Assembly (NCBI GenBank): GCA_032622095.1
Contig: CP136067.1
Coordinates: 192,910,052-192,974,051 of the forward strand
Origin: Siphonodentalium dalli
Lineage: Eukaryota; Mollusca; Scaphopoda; Gadilida; Siphonodentaliidae
DNA: 64,000 nt
Reading direction: 5' to 3'
Shown here: piece by piece, positions 1-11,638 of the stretch
Position numbering within the stretch: position 1 is the stretch's first letter
Layout of the letters: each line of letters starts with the position of its first letter
The notes under the pieces: model-generated
Seen by the model: the letters and a program-made list of their open reading frames with translations, nothing else
Databases searched by the model: none
Told to the model about the DNA's origin: nothing
Translations under genes and position numbers: made by a program

Positions 1-1074
1 CATATGTAATTTTAATGCGTACAAATATTCATGGTTATCACTTTGTACCGTTATATATTTATTCATTTAGAGAATTGTCCAAATGTGTTTTGGTATATGC
101 TCAGATGATTATAGAAGGAAATATTATAGTTCAAATATAACTGTAGTCAACGATTTTTAGAATTATGCACCCGAAAATAAAACGCATACACCGGTCTATA
201 TATTAAGTGTATTTTGGTGCGAAAACAGCCACGTGGCTTAAAAATATTTATTTTGTCATCTCATGTTCCATTTTTTTTGTCCTCTCGCCGGGGGGGGGGG
301 GGGGGGGTAGTAAATATTATCATAGAAGGAAATCTTGTAGTTCAAATATAACTAGTCAACGATTTTAAGAAATAAAACGCATATAATAACATTATAAACG
401 GAAAGACTTTCATTTCTCGATCTTGATCACCCATTTTGTATATGTACACTATTCTAAGGATGTGTTATATATATTTGGGAAGAAATGAAGCATTGTGTAA
501 ACCGATCTTGTAACCTCAAAATAAACCCAATACCAACGAGCTGGTATTGGCCATATATATAGTAATCAGCACACAAGTGATACAAAATGGTTAGCGTTTT
601 ACCAAAATATTACGGCTAATGAGAAACGCTCTTTATTACCGCCACACAGTGGGTGTACACTGGTGTAGATTTTTTCATATTGTGTGGTCGATCGATAATC
701 CACTGGGCGTTTGTATTATTACGTGTGACCTAATATCTCAATAATCTGAGGCAAAAGTACGCCTGCTAAAGGCGAATTATAACAGTTGGGGCTATAACGC
801 TCAATGAATACTGGAGGCTATAACAAACTGCGCAGCAGAATATCGCTGAATGGACGAGTATGAGATGAGCCTAACTGCAATTGTGACTTTGTTTAAAGGC
901 CCACTTAATTTTCGAGTCATTCATTTTTGTATAGTATATACGGTTTTAATAACAATTTATGCCATAAAATTTGAATAAAATACTATAATTCATCACCATT
1001 TCAAACGCAGAATACTTCTATCTCCTAGTTTGAAACACCTTTAAAATACCGCGTCGTATATCTAGCAATTAGCA
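1..1074. other. AT-rich non-coding sequence with a duplicated segment and a G run
   Basis: I see no gene here. If the TARDBP gene continues leftwards this would be its first intron or beyond. A segment of about 70 bp at 109-190 (starting ATAGAAGGAAAT) recurs in diverged form at 320-383. The two copies are separated by a homopolymer of about 18 G at 290-307. Nothing else is recognisable. Confidence 0.5.
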
Positions 1075-1665
1075 ACCAACATGTCCTCTTCGGCTTTCCA
1101 TAGATTTCAACGTAATTTGATACTTATGGGTATTTGTGTCCGGGAAGTGTTTTGGGTGTGACCCCGACCTGACCTTGACCTTTAAAACTGTCAACGCAAG
1201 GTAAATTTGGGTAAAACGGACAAATTTCGACGAAATTTGATACCTAGGGATACTTTTGTCCGGGGAGAGTTTGAACAGGTCAAATCGTGAACTCGGCGTG
1301 ACCTTGACCTTCACTGTGGTCAATCAAAGGTCAAATCGGATAAAACGGATGGATTTCGACGAAATTTGATACCTATGGGTACTTTTGTCGGGGGAGTGTT
1401 TTGGACGGGTCAAATCATGACTCCGACCTTACCTTGACCTTCAAAATTGTTCATTAAAGGTCAAGTGGTGTAAAACGGACGGATTTCGACGAAATTTGAT
1501 ACCTAGGGGTACGTTTCTCCGGATGGGGGTGTTTTGGACGGGTCAAATCATGCCCCTGACCTGACCTTGACTTTCGAAATAGTCAATTGAAGGTCAAATC
1601 GCGTCTTTCACCAGAAATCAGATGGGAAACAGGCCGGGCGAAGTCGGGCCCATCAGCTTGTGTAA
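1075..1665. repeat. Tandem repeat of about 130 bp, four copies, inside a dispersed element
   Basis: The core ATTTCGACGAAATTTGATAC recurs at about 1104, 1223, 1353 and 1483, giving a unit of roughly 120-130 bp that also contains GACCTTGACCTT and GGTCAAATC. The right edge reads GGCCCATCAGCT, the reverse complement of the start of the element family near 18677 and 44420. This is therefore probably the body of a minus-strand, non-autonomous, retroposon-like element. The small reading frames across it follow the repeat and are not genes. Confidence 0.65.
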
Positions 1666-2204
1666 TAAAGAAGACAGTTTGAAGAAAGTAATGTATGACA
1701 CGAGAAACGGGAAAACTTGAAATATGGAAGTATGCAAATTTCCCACATAAAATTTGAAAGCTATTTTATAGAATAATTGCATTATAATTTATATTTATGG
1801 CTAATAATATGATATTGGTGGCGTTACCATTTCTGACTATGGTTTTCTTGTGTGTAAGTGTTCTACTGGATCCATGTTTTCCACATCTCTTGACTTATTG
1901 AACCGGGATGCATACTACATGCATGCATATAGGGTGAATGAGAAGGTCTGTCGATCTTTACGATCACCCTGGGAGCCCATCCTGGTCTAGTTCGTATATC
2001 TGTCGACCTGCATGTTGTCATCGACCATCCCTTGTACTAAAGCCATGCACTTGGCGGTTTGCGCTCCAAAATACACTTGTAATAATGTATTCGCCTTTGA
2101 AGTTTTCCCGGCATCGAAATTTATATATAGATGATAAATACTTAAACGATACTTTCTACTAGTACGAACATTATATGTTCCAGAAAGACGCGTTGGTGTC
2201 ATAA
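1666..2204. other. Non-coding stretch, nothing recognised
   Basis: AT-rich sequence between two repeat arrays. I see no exon, RNA gene or clear transposon end. Confidence 0.4.
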
Positions 2205-3037
2205 AACAAGTGATACTTAATTCCGAGTTAAATGTTATATACCGGAACAAGTGATACCCAATTCCGAGTTCAGTGATACCTGAGACAAGTGATACCCAGT
2301 TCCGAGTTCAGTGATACCTGAGACAAGTGATACCTAATTCCGAGTTCAGTGATACCCGAGACAAGTGATACCTAATTCCGAGTTCAGTGATACCTGAGAC
2401 AAGTGATACTTAATTCCGAGTTAAATGCTACCCGGGACAAGTGATACCAAATTCCGAGTTCAGTGATACCCGAGACAAGTGATACCTAATTCCGAGTTCA
2501 GTGATACCTGAGACAAGTGATACTTAATTCCGAGTTAAATGCTATATACCGGAACAAGTGATACCCAATTCCGAGTTCAGTTATACCCGAGACAAGTGAT
2601 ACCTAATTCCGAGAGTTCAGTGATACCCGAGACAAGTGATACTTAATTCCGAGTTAAATGCTATATACCGGAACAAGTGATACCCAATTCCGAGTTCAGT
2701 GATACCTGAGACAAGTGATACCTAATTCCGAGTTCAGTTATACCCGAGACAAGTGATACCCAATTCCGAGTTCAGTGATACCTGAGACAAGTGATACCCA
2801 ATTCCGAGTTCAGTTATACCCGAGACAAGTGATACCTAATTCCGAGAGTTCAGTTATACCCGAGACAAGTGATACCCAATTCCGAGTTCAGTGATACCTG
2901 AGACAAGTGATACCTAATTCCGCGAGTTCAGTGATACCCGAGACAAGAGATAGTGACACCGAGACAAGTGATACCTAATTCCGAGTCCAGTTCTATGAAA
3001 ATGACACCCGAGACAAGTGATACCTAATTCCGAGTCC
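2205..3037. repeat. Minisatellite, unit about 38 bp, about 21 copies
   Basis: The unit joins two related halves, ACAAGTGATACCTAATTCCG and AGTTCAGTGATACCTGAG. Each half contains GTGATACC, so the 38-bp unit probably grew from an older motif of about 19 bp. Some copies carry a variant TTAAATGCTATATACCGG half or a 2-bp GAG insertion. Copies become ragged towards 2930-3037. Confidence 0.9.
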
Positions 3038-3084
3038 AGTTCTATAAAAATTTGACAAGAGAAATTATAATTGCACTAAAATAA

Positions 3085-3215
3085 TAAAAGGTATCATTTG
3101 TCTCAGAAAAGTATTAGTTGACTCGAAAAGAAGGTACCAGTTGACTCGAGATTAGGTATCACTTGACTTTTTTCCGAGAGTATCAGTTGGTTTGAGTATC
3201 ACTTGACCTGCACCC
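3085..3215. repeat. Degenerate inverted copies of the 38-bp minisatellite motif
   Basis: Motifs such as GGTATCACTTGAC and GTATCATTTGTCTC are reverse complements of the GTCAAGTGATACC / GAGACAAGTGATAC core of the adjacent minisatellite. The array therefore has an inverted, more diverged flank and could fold back on itself. Confidence 0.6.
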
Positions 3216-4639
3216 GAAAAAGACACACTCATGTTTCAAAAAATGTTTCTTGCACACGAATCAATAAAGAGTGTTTGTCGTTACTATGTTCAGAATTTCG
3301 CACGAACAAAGAGCGTTTATCTCAGTTTATATGTTTCAAAAGAAATGGACAATATGTGACTTGGTAATACATTTTTATCGACGTCTTATCTCGCCTTTGA
3401 AATTAAATATACGGACGTCGCATGTCCAAACGGTCCTTAACTGGTGCATATACCTAGTAAATAAAGAACATTGGGTACTAATTTCCGCTCGTATGTGAGC
3501 CATGTTCCTTGATTTTATAAATTCATATATTTTGATCGTTACAATGTCAGTCAATCAACATCTATACCTAATGGGACAATTCACTAACTGCATGATAAGC
3601 TAACAGAGAGACCAAATTACAATTGCATTCGTCGCTGCACGTGTTATTGATATAAAATGAATATGCATGGTGGACACAATTGCAACCAAATACTTGAACT
3701 TGGTGATGCATTTTATATATCGCGCGTGTGTGTGTGCGCTAGTAAATGGAACACCCGGGCGAATTTAACAAATACAAAACAATAACACCCGCAGTAACCG
3801 CATGACCACTGTCGAAATATCGTCACAAAATCGTCAGTTATAATTATAATCCGCGCCAGTGTTCACGTACATATATGTTATTGTGGTACTGGAAGAACTT
3901 TACGTTAAATATTTCATGTATAAGAGGAAAGTATAGGATGTTTTGCGAGACACCATTGTGTGTTTCTGTGTTTATCTATACACAGCTGGCCTTTGTTTTG
4001 CCTACCAGCAGCCAACACAAGTGGTCGCTGTGACGTCATTGTTTGTATACAAAATTCTCCCCAATAGCATGCGAACATTCGTGATGTACAATAAGAATTG
4101 TAAGGTACATATATTCATAATTTTCGGGAATTAAATGGAACAGAAACAGCTTAGATCGACGAGTACACTTGTCCATAAACAGCCTACTTTTTCATCAGCG
4201 TATATTTGAAATTTCGACTCGAATTCAAATCAAATTTGACTTTCGAATTGAATCTCGAATATTCGCAGGACCCTAGCCTTCATGTAATTTAGAATGACAT
4301 CCTTTCAACATTAACTAAAATAAGCCGGCGATTTTGACGTGGAAGTTTGCTGAAACTTATAGTTTCCGTAACATTAGATTACTTTTTTTAGGAACCACCG
4401 TCGGTCTGTCGTGCATTCCTACTTTTATATTGCGTGTATGTGTGGCTATTAAATTAATCGCTATGTTGGTTCCAATGAACTCACAAATATTATAACCATG
4501 ACATTTCCGAGAACTGTGCTCGTATTGAATACATTATGCTCATTAGTCATTACCGGTGGTTTATGAATATGATGCACTTTATTAACATAAAAATTACATC
4601 AGCCATTAATGTCAGCGCACGATCTGACAGCGTACTGTG
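3216..4639. other. Non-coding stretch left of the TARDBP exon
   Basis: The short open frames near 3271-3498 and 3943-4134 resemble no protein I know and lack exon-like flanks. I specifically looked for the TDP-43 RRM exons on the minus strand here and found none, so the next exon probably lies beyond the left edge. Confidence 0.45.
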
Positions 4640-4862
4640 CACCCACGACAACATACCTGGACAAGTGTTGTAATGGGGGCAATTTTGCATTCGGATCTTT
4701 ATTCAGTGATCTCGAATGAGACTTTTCAGCCTGACAAAGTTGGTATCTGATTTTTGTCAGAATACCCTGACCAGGTTTGGATCCCCGGTCCGCTAGCCAA
4801 TAGCATGAGACTGAGAGACCAGTACGCTACCGACTTCCTGATCATTGATTCGGGACAAATTC
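4640..4862 (-). repeat. Probable tRNA-derived SINE
   Basis: Read on the minus strand, the sequence at about 4735-4850 contains a possible A box around GGTAGCGTACTGG. About 40 bases further on is a B-box-like GGGGATCCAAACC. This spacing is typical of a tRNA-derived SINE head. The rest, to about 4640, would be its body. The match to box consensus is only moderate, and it lies in the first intron of TARDBP just after the exon donor. Confidence 0.4.
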
Positions 4863-4893
4863 ATGACATGAAATTGAATAGGAAATTGCTAAC

Positions 4894-5146
4894 CTGAAAG
4901 TGCAAAATTTTTGGGAAAAACTGCAACGTAGACATGTGATCCCCACATGACATCTGGTGGATGGAGATTGCCATCGACGAGTCGAATCCCACGGTATGAG
5001 CCAGTATCAAGATTTCGGTATTTCAGACCGCTGGCGCCGGGAAACTGGCCCGAAACGGTCGACAAAAGTAGCGTGCCGTCTTCTTCGCTTGGAATTTCAA
5101 TGGGCTCCTCCATTTCCCCATCTGCCACGCGAACGTATTCTGTCAT
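4894..5146 (-). CDS. TARDBP: TDP-43 first coding exon (partial gene)
   Basis: This exon encodes residues 1-84 plus the first base of codon 85 of TDP-43, a nuclear RNA-binding protein that regulates splicing and represses cryptic exons. The encoded N-terminal domain, which drives head-to-tail oligomerisation in the family, is clear: MTEYVRV start, [38 protein letters not shown], then a WGSHVYV strand. The start is fixed by an in-frame TAA three codons upstream. The exon ends CTTTCAG|GTTAGC, a good donor, in phase 1. The two RRMs and the glycine-rich tail are not in the window. The residues aligned with the two N-terminal-domain cysteines of the vertebrate protein are Ser and Tyr. The gene is divergent from DPH1. 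Confidence 0.95.
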
Positions 5147-5570
5147 TTTATGTTATAATATTTGCAGAAAACTGCCTTTTTTTCGAAAAAATTTGTTACG
5201 ATTCTGTCCAAAAGAAAACAAAAATGGCGAATCACGCGTTTTGGGGTTTTCCACGACAGAGGTCGCACCTGTTCTGAAAGAAATATATTTGCGTATGGAA
5301 GACCGATCGCTCAAACATTACATACTTGGCCATGTCGTGTATGGTGTATGGTATTGGTAATTTGGTATATGACCCCCTGTACATCATTTTCATATATATA
5401 ACTTGTCAAATTTAACAAATGCGTAAACCATATGCGTTGCAGCACATGTTTTTTTTATGTTGTAAATTATTTTAAACGTTGGTTTCCGTATATTTTACCG
5501 GATATAAACAAGACCACGTGTTTATTTGTAGTTGTAGATTTCAGTCGCTTGGAAAGAGAAACCATTCGAC
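5147..5570. promoter_or_regulatory. Shared divergent promoter region of TARDBP and DPH1
   Basis: The two start codons are 424 bp apart and point away from each other, so both promoters and 5' leaders must lie here unless leader exons are more distant. A YY1-like motif, AAAATGGCGA, sits near 5221-5230; YY1 motifs are common at start sites of housekeeping genes. An E-box CACGTG lies at 5515-5520. TTTCAG at about 5539-5544, just before the DPH1 start, could be a 3' splice site of a leader intron. These assignments are inferred from motif and position only. Confidence 0.6.
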
Positions 5571-6866
5571 ATGGACCCAGATGTGAACGCAGATGGCAGA
5601 AAGATTGTGGTTGTCAAAGCGGATCCAACCAGGAAACGTGTCACAGCACCCACCAAACGATCCGTGAACCGAATTCCAGATGAAATTCTCAACGACAAGG
5701 AACTACAAGAAGAGATCAGACAACTGCCTGAAAACTACAATTTCGAGATTCATAAAACTATATGGAAAGTAAGGACCACGGGTGCAAAACGTGTTGCTCT
5801 ACAGTTTCCGGAAGGACTTCTTATATTCTCATGTGTGATTTCTGATATTATTGAAAAGTTCACTGATGCGGACACTCTGATAATGGGCGACGTCACATAC
5901 GGTGCATGTTGTGTCGATGACTTCACTGCACGCGCTCTAGGGTGTGAACTTTTAGTGCATTATGGTCACAGCTGCCTTATCCCAGTCGACAAAACAGGAG
6001 ACATACAAATGCTTTACGTTTTTGTTGACATCAAAATTGATATTGTTCATTTCTTGGAAACTCTGAAGTTTAATTTTGAAGAAGGGAGCAGCATTGCGCT
6101 TGTAAGCACGATCCAGTTTGTAACGACACTGCAGACAGTTGCCAAAGAACTAAAGGAACACTTTAAAGTGACTATTCCCCAGAGTAAACCATTATCTCCA
6201 GGAGAAATCCTTGGCTGCACCTCACCCATTCTTAATGGCATCGATCATGTTATATACCTCGGTGATGGAAGATTTCACTTAGAGTCAATTATGATCCACA
6301 ATCCAAGTGTCCATGCCTACAGATACGACCCATATTCAAAGATCTTCTCCAGGGAACACTATGACATAGACCTGATGCACCAAAATCGAAAGAAAGCCAT
6401 TGATGTCGCGAGGAGAGCATTAAAAGTTGGCATCATTTTAGGCACCCTCGGGCGACAGGGGTCACCAAAAGTTCTTGATAATTTGAAAAAGTCTTTAGAG
6501 AAGCATGAAAAACATTGCATTACACTTCTGCTTTCTGAGATATTTCCCGATAAACTGAAGTTATTTGATGGAGTTGACGCCTGGGTGCAAGTAGCTTGTC
6601 CCCGCCTGTCAATCGATTGGGGACTAGCGTTTGATAAACCACTTCTGACTCCATATGAAATGTCTGTTGCTTTAGAAGACATGACATGGCATGACCGGTA
6701 TCCTATGGATTACTATGCAAATGAGAGTTTAGGCGCATGGACAGTTAATCATGAGAGTAATCGACCCATGAGACCACCGAGGAAACAGAAAATCACACTG
6801 GAACCATCAGTTTCGAATAACAGGAATGAACAGAAATGTGGCACTTGCACAAATGTTCCAGAATAA
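5571..6866 (+). CDS. DPH1: Diphthamide synthase subunit DPH1 (2-(3-amino-3-carboxypropyl)histidine synthase)
   Basis: DPH1, with DPH2, carries out the first step of diphthamide synthesis: transfer of a 3-amino-3-carboxypropyl group from S-adenosylmethionine to a histidine of elongation factor 2 by radical chemistry. The 431-residue product is close to the usual animal length and matches the family throughout. The three cluster-ligand cysteine regions are present: DVTYGACC (C113), GEILGCTSP (C216) and [13 protein letters not shown] (C343). Other signatures are [39 protein letters not shown] and [18 protein letters not shown]. The C-terminal tail ends with CGTC. The start is the first ATG after an in-frame TAG 13-14 codons upstream. 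The reading frame has no intron, although vertebrate DPH1 has many. No disabling change is visible, so it looks functional. An AATAAA overlaps the stop codon and another lies at about 7123. Confidence 0.97.
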   Translation: MDPDVNADGRKIVVVKADPTRKRVTAPTKRSVNRIPDEILNDKELQEEIRQLPENYNFEIHKTIWKVRTTGAKRVALQFPEGLLIFSCVISDIIEKFTDADTLIMGDVTYGACCVDDFTARALGCELLVHYGHSCLIPVDKTGDIQMLYVFVDIKIDIVHFLETLKFNFEEGSSIALVSTIQFVTTLQTVAKELKEHFKVTIPQSKPLSPGEILGCTSPILNGIDHVIYLGDGRFHLESIMIHNPSVHAYRYDPYSKIFSREHYDIDLMHQNRKKAIDVARRALKVGIILGTLGRQGSPKVLDNLKKSLEKHEKHCITLLLSEIFPDKLKLFDGVDAWVQVACPRLSIDWGLAFDKPLLTPYEMSVALEDMTWHDRYPMDYYANESLGAWTVNHESNRPMRPPRKQKITLEPSVSNNRNEQKCGTCTNVPE

Positions 6867-7193
6867 ATTATCATTATATGATAGACCTATATATACATGT
6901 ATTCAAAATATTTTGTCCTTTGCCGCAGACTGAAAATGAGGCTAACTTATTGATGTTTTGTTTGTTATTGCAAAAAAGTTTACTCTCAAATACTACATGT
7001 ACTTTAATAGCATATCCCTCACGTTTCAACAAAAAGTTGTAATAATACAGGGACGGGGGTCTGCTGATTTTATTCCAGACACAAGGGGGGAGAGGGGGGT
7101 ACATGTATGTCGGGGCTGGAAAAATAAAAAAAGTAATGCATATTTGTTTCTACATTTAAATTTACTCAGGTTTGTCCACTATTTAGCCTTATT
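6867..7193 (+). other. DPH1 3' flank
   Basis: Probable 3' untranslated region. AATAAA overlaps the stop codon at 6862-6867, which is too early to be the only polyadenylation signal. A second AATAAA lies at about 7123-7128, shortly before the first large repeat element. Confidence 0.5.
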
Positions 7194-9788
7194 AGCTCAA
7201 CTTTACTTTGTAAAGTTTGAGCTATTGCCATGGCTTTGTCGTCCGTCGTCTGTGTGTGCGTGTGTACGGGCGGCGTCAACAATAGAGGCTACAGGTCGTA
7301 TCTTTGATCGGATCATTATGAAATTTGTCATAGCTGTTGACATCAACATTTGTACCGGAATGATTCATTTTGGGGTCATACGGAAAAAAAAACATGGCCG
7401 CCAGTGGCCATCTTAGATTTCAAAATTCAATCCATTAGCACGGGCTACAGGCCGTACTGTTCATCTGATCGTCATGAAATTTGTCATGGATGTTAATATT
7501 GACATGTAGATGGGAACAAGTAATATTGAGGTCATTCGGCCAAAAAACATGGCCGCCAGCAGCCATCTTCGATTTTACTCTTTGCATGACTAAATCCTTT
7601 AGCACGGGCTACAGGTCGTACCTTTAGTCAGATCGTCATAAAATTTGTCATGGATGTTAACAATGACATGTAGATGGGAACGAGTCATTTTTGGGTTATT
7701 CGGGCAAAAAACATGGCCGCCAGCAGCCATCTTGGATTTTACTCTTTGTATGACTAAATCCTTTAGCACGGGCTACAGGTCGTACCTTTAGTCTGATAAT
7801 CATGAAATTTATCATGGCTGTTGAAATTGGAATGTAGATGGGAACGAGTCATTTTGGGGTCATTCGGACAAAAAACATGGCCGCCAGTGGCCATCTTTGT
7901 TTTCAAAATTCAATCCATTAGCACGGGCCACAGGTCGCACTGTTCGTCTGATCATCATGGAATTTGTCATGGATGATAATATTGACATGTAGATGGGAAC
8001 GAGTAATTTTGGGGTCATTCGGCCCAAAAACATGGCCGCCAGCAGCCATCTTGGATTTTACTCTTTGTATGACTAAATTCTTTAGCACGGGCTACAGGTC
8101 GTACCTTTAGTCTGATCATCATAAAATCTGTCATGGATGTTAACAATGACATGTAGATTGGAACGAGTCATTTTGGAGTCAATCGGCCAAAAAACATGGC
8201 CGCCAGCAGCCGTCTTGGATTTTACTCTTTGCATGACTAAATCCTTTAGCACGGGCTACAGGTCCTACTTTTAGTCTGATCATCATAAAATTTGTCAAGA
8301 ATGTTAATAATCACATGTAGATGGGAACGAGTCATTTTGGGGTCATTCGGCCAAAAAACATGGCCGTCAGCAGCCATCTTGGATTTTACTCTTTGTATGA
8401 CTAAATCCTTTAGCACGGGCTACAGGTCGTACCTTTAGTCTGATCATTATAAAATTTGTCATGGCTGTTGATATTGGAATGTAGATGGGAACGAGTCATT
8501 TTGGGGTCATTCGGACAAAAAACATGGCCGCCAGCGGCCATCTTGGATTTCAAAATTTAATCCATTAGCACGGGCCACAGGTCGTACTGATTGTCTGATC
8601 ATCATGAAATTTGTCATGGATGATAATATTTACATGTAGATGAGAACGAGTAATTTTGGGGTCATTCGGCCAAAAAACATGGCCACCAGCAGCCATCTTA
8701 GATTTTACTCTTTGTATGACTAAATTCTTTATCACGGGCTGCAGGTCGTACCTTTAGTCTGATCATCATAAAAATTTTCATGAATGTTAATAATGACATG
8801 TAGATGGGAACGAGTAATTTTGGGGTCAATCGGCCAAAAAACATGGTCGCCAGCAGCCATCTTGGATTTTACTCTTTGTATGACTAAATCCTTTAGCACG
8901 GGCTACAGGTTGTATCTTTAGTCTGATCATCATAAAAATTTTCATGAATGTTAATAATGACATGTAGATGGGAACGAGTCATTTTGGGGTCATTCGGCCA
9001 AAAAAGATGGCCGCCAGCAGCCATCTTGGATTTTACTCTTTGTATGACTAAATCCTTTAGCACGGGCTACAGGTCGTACCTTTAGTCTGATCATCATAAA
9101 AATTTTCATGGCTGTTGAAATTGGAATATAAATGGGGAACGAGTCATTTTGGGGTCATTCGGACAAAAAACATGGCCGCCAGCGGCCATCTTGGATTTCA
9201 AAATTTAATCCATTAGCACGGGCCACAGGTCGTACTATTCGTCTGATCATCATGAAATTTGTCCTGGATGTTAATGTTGATATGTAGATGGGAACGAGTA
9301 ATTTTGGGGTCATTTGGCGAAAAAACGTGGCCGCCAGCAGCCATCTTGGATTTTACTCTTTGTATGACTAAATTCTTTAGCACGGGCTACAGGTCGTACC
9401 TTTAGTCTGATCAACATAAAATTTTTCATGGATGTTAACAATGACATGTAGATTGGAACGAGTCATTTTGGGGTCAATCGGCCAAAAAACATGGCCGCCA
9501 GCAGCCATCTTGGATTTTACTCTTTGTATGACTAAATTCTTTAGCATGGGCTACAGGTCGTACCTTTAGTCTGATCGTCATAAAATTTGTCATTGATGTT
9601 AACGATGACATGTAGATGGGAACGACTCATTTTGGGGTCATTCGGCCGAAAACATGGCCGCCAGCAGCCATCTTGGATTTTACTTTTCTCTTCATGTCTA
9701 TAAACTAGTATTAGACATTCAACTTTCCACATTCCTAATCGCTCCATTGACTGTAATATATTAAATTATTCCCTTTCCAAGTTGAGCT
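7194..9788 (+). mobile_element. Terminal-inverted element built of about 160-bp tandem units (copy 1)
   Basis: The element begins AGCTCAACTTTACTTTGTAAAG and ends CCAAGTTGAGCT, so its tips are inverted repeats (AGCTCAACTT). Between them are about 15 tandem units, each with ACATGGCCGCCAGC(A/G)GCCATCTTGGAT, GCACGGGCTACAGGTCGTAC and ACATGTAGATGGGAACGAG. Spacing between successive units alternates near 155 and 164 bp, so the true higher-order unit is a dimer. No protein is encoded; reading frames across it are artefacts. A second copy in the opposite orientation lies at 22135-24456. Confidence 0.75.
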
Positions 9789-11150
9789 ACAGTGTCATTG
9801 ACACTTTCATATAGACTCCTATCTACATGTACATAACTATATCATTTAGCTCCATGTACATGTACGTGTATAGGGGGCCTATATATGGTCTGAGGTTTAT
9901 CAATAGTGAAAACTAGATGTTATAGCAGGATGGCACATATATTTAGCCAATTTTAGTGACTTGCAAAATTGATAATAAAATGTTACTTATAATACTATCG
10001 GCTGACCAAGCCGCCAAGTTTATTGGTCAAATGTGTTGAAATATTTTGTAAAAGATCAGCAGGACGTTAGATATTTTCTTTGCGACCTTTGCATAGTAAG
10101 TAAGTAACACTGCAAGATACACTATTGCGATCGAAGGTTCTCAAACCGGAGGGCAATACAGTTTAACAAGCGGTGTATATTGGCCATGTTTATGATGGTT
10201 ATTTGAAGTGTTATTGTCTATCATCATTGCAGTACATATGCAGTCTCTAATTAGTCAGCAGAATAAGTGAATCAAGACTTTCTATTTTGGAAGATCACTT
10301 TATCTTTTCATTTCAACTGTTTACGTTCCGTATTTTTATATGAATCGGATATGTAGTTCTGCGTGTTGTTAAAAATTAATAGTGCGACTGGTGCCGATGT
10401 TAAAATCATATCAATATACATGTATATCATTCTAGGTAATCCCGACATGTATATGATGTATGGGTAGTACAATGTCATAATTTTTCATTCGTTATACATG
10501 CATGTATCAGATTAAATTAGTTTATATCCATTAGAAAGTTCTCCCTACATTTCTCTGGACCTGTGAAGGTATAATAACCCATGCTTACTATGCCAGTCTA
10601 TGGTCAGTAAAAAATCAAAATCAAACCCTCGCTCCCTCATTGATTTTCAAAAATAATTGCCTGAAAATCAAATATCTTTTTTTGTTTGGCCTTATCATAA
10701 GGAAAGTACAAAAATATTTTGGGGGGTGTTGTGGTGTATTAAAGTGATGTGAAACACTCTGTTGGGATGATCAAATAGAAAAGGAGCATAATCTTGCTCA
10801 AGGTAGTTATTTTTACAAATATTATATCCAAATTGACACACACCGTCATTCTTATATATAAATTAAATGCAGGGACTCTCGATGGCAAAATCGTTTTTTC
10901 TAGCTTTGTAGTGGTATGGTTGATTTGCTTCAGATTATCGGCGATGTTAGTAGAATTCCACATTCTGCCAGCCTGAGTACTAACTAATTATCAGTTTCAT
11001 GCACCCGAACAAGTCCATGATGTCTTTAACAGCCTGACAGCTTATACTTAAGGGCTGTTAAAAGGGATAAGGGCTGTTAATATTTTCTGGAGACAACACA
11101 ATGTCTGACAGCTTCATGTTATTCCTAATAGTTTTATCATGCAGGGCCTT
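9789..11150. other. Intergenic sequence with fragments of dispersed repeats
   Basis: No gene seen. The segment 10736-10980 (TAAAGTGATGTGAAACACTC ... ATATCCAAATTGACACACA) has diverged relatives near 14890-15070, 26586-26650 and 29724-29900, so it belongs to a dispersed repeat family of unknown type. Confidence 0.45.
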
Positions 11151-11151
11151 A

Positions 11152-11368
11152 TACAGTAATGCTCTAATTAATCGACTCCTTAAACACAGCAGAATTATGG
11201 GTAACTTTTCAGGATTTAGTCGGAAATATGGCTTGTTGCCATTCATCAGAAAGCTCTCCCTGAGAGCTTTCCGATGAATGGCAACAAGCCATATTTCCGA
11301 CTAAATCCTGAAAAGTTACCCATAATTCTGCTGTGTTTAAGGAGTCGATTAATTAGAGCATTACTGTA
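11152..11368. mobile_element. Mariner-like foldback MITE
   Basis: The element is TA-CAGTAATGC ... GCATTACTG-TA, a near-perfect palindrome of about 215 bp. Both arms carry the family core CAGCAGAATTATGGGTAA and GGATTTAGTCGGAAATATGG. TA flanks and a CAGT tip fit Tc1/mariner-type transposition. It encodes nothing; identical short frames on opposite strands merely reflect the palindrome. Confidence 0.85.
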
Positions 11369-11638
11369 CCTACCAGAATGTGTGTATTGTTCGCCTTATA
11401 ACAAAAGCATTGTAATGTTTTGTGGTAAGATGATAGACCAGCATGGGGAAAGTCTATCCACATATGTATGGGAGACCGAATTCACATTTAATTAATTGAG
11501 CAAAAAAATAGATCTGTACGTGGATCCGATAACGGGTCACAATTAAATTTGGATGAGTGGGTGATTTTAATTTTCTTTCTATTTCATAAAGATACTTGAC
11601 TAACCTAGCTGCATTCAATATGAACTCAATGTTGATCA

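Noticed and set aside
289-308. G19 homopolymer as a regulatory G-quadruplex
   Set aside because: A plain G run in AT-rich sequence is often a slippage or assembly feature. I see no conserved context to support function.
5571-6866. DPH2 instead of DPH1
   Set aside because: All three cluster cysteines and motifs such as [19 protein letters not shown] and [10 protein letters not shown] match DPH1. DPH2 of eukaryotes differs and lacks the full set.
11058-11495. Identical protein frames on both strands (MNGNKPYFRLNPEKLP...)
   Set aside because: They arise because the mariner-like MITE is a palindrome, and they recur in other copies at 39585, 59843 and elsewhere.
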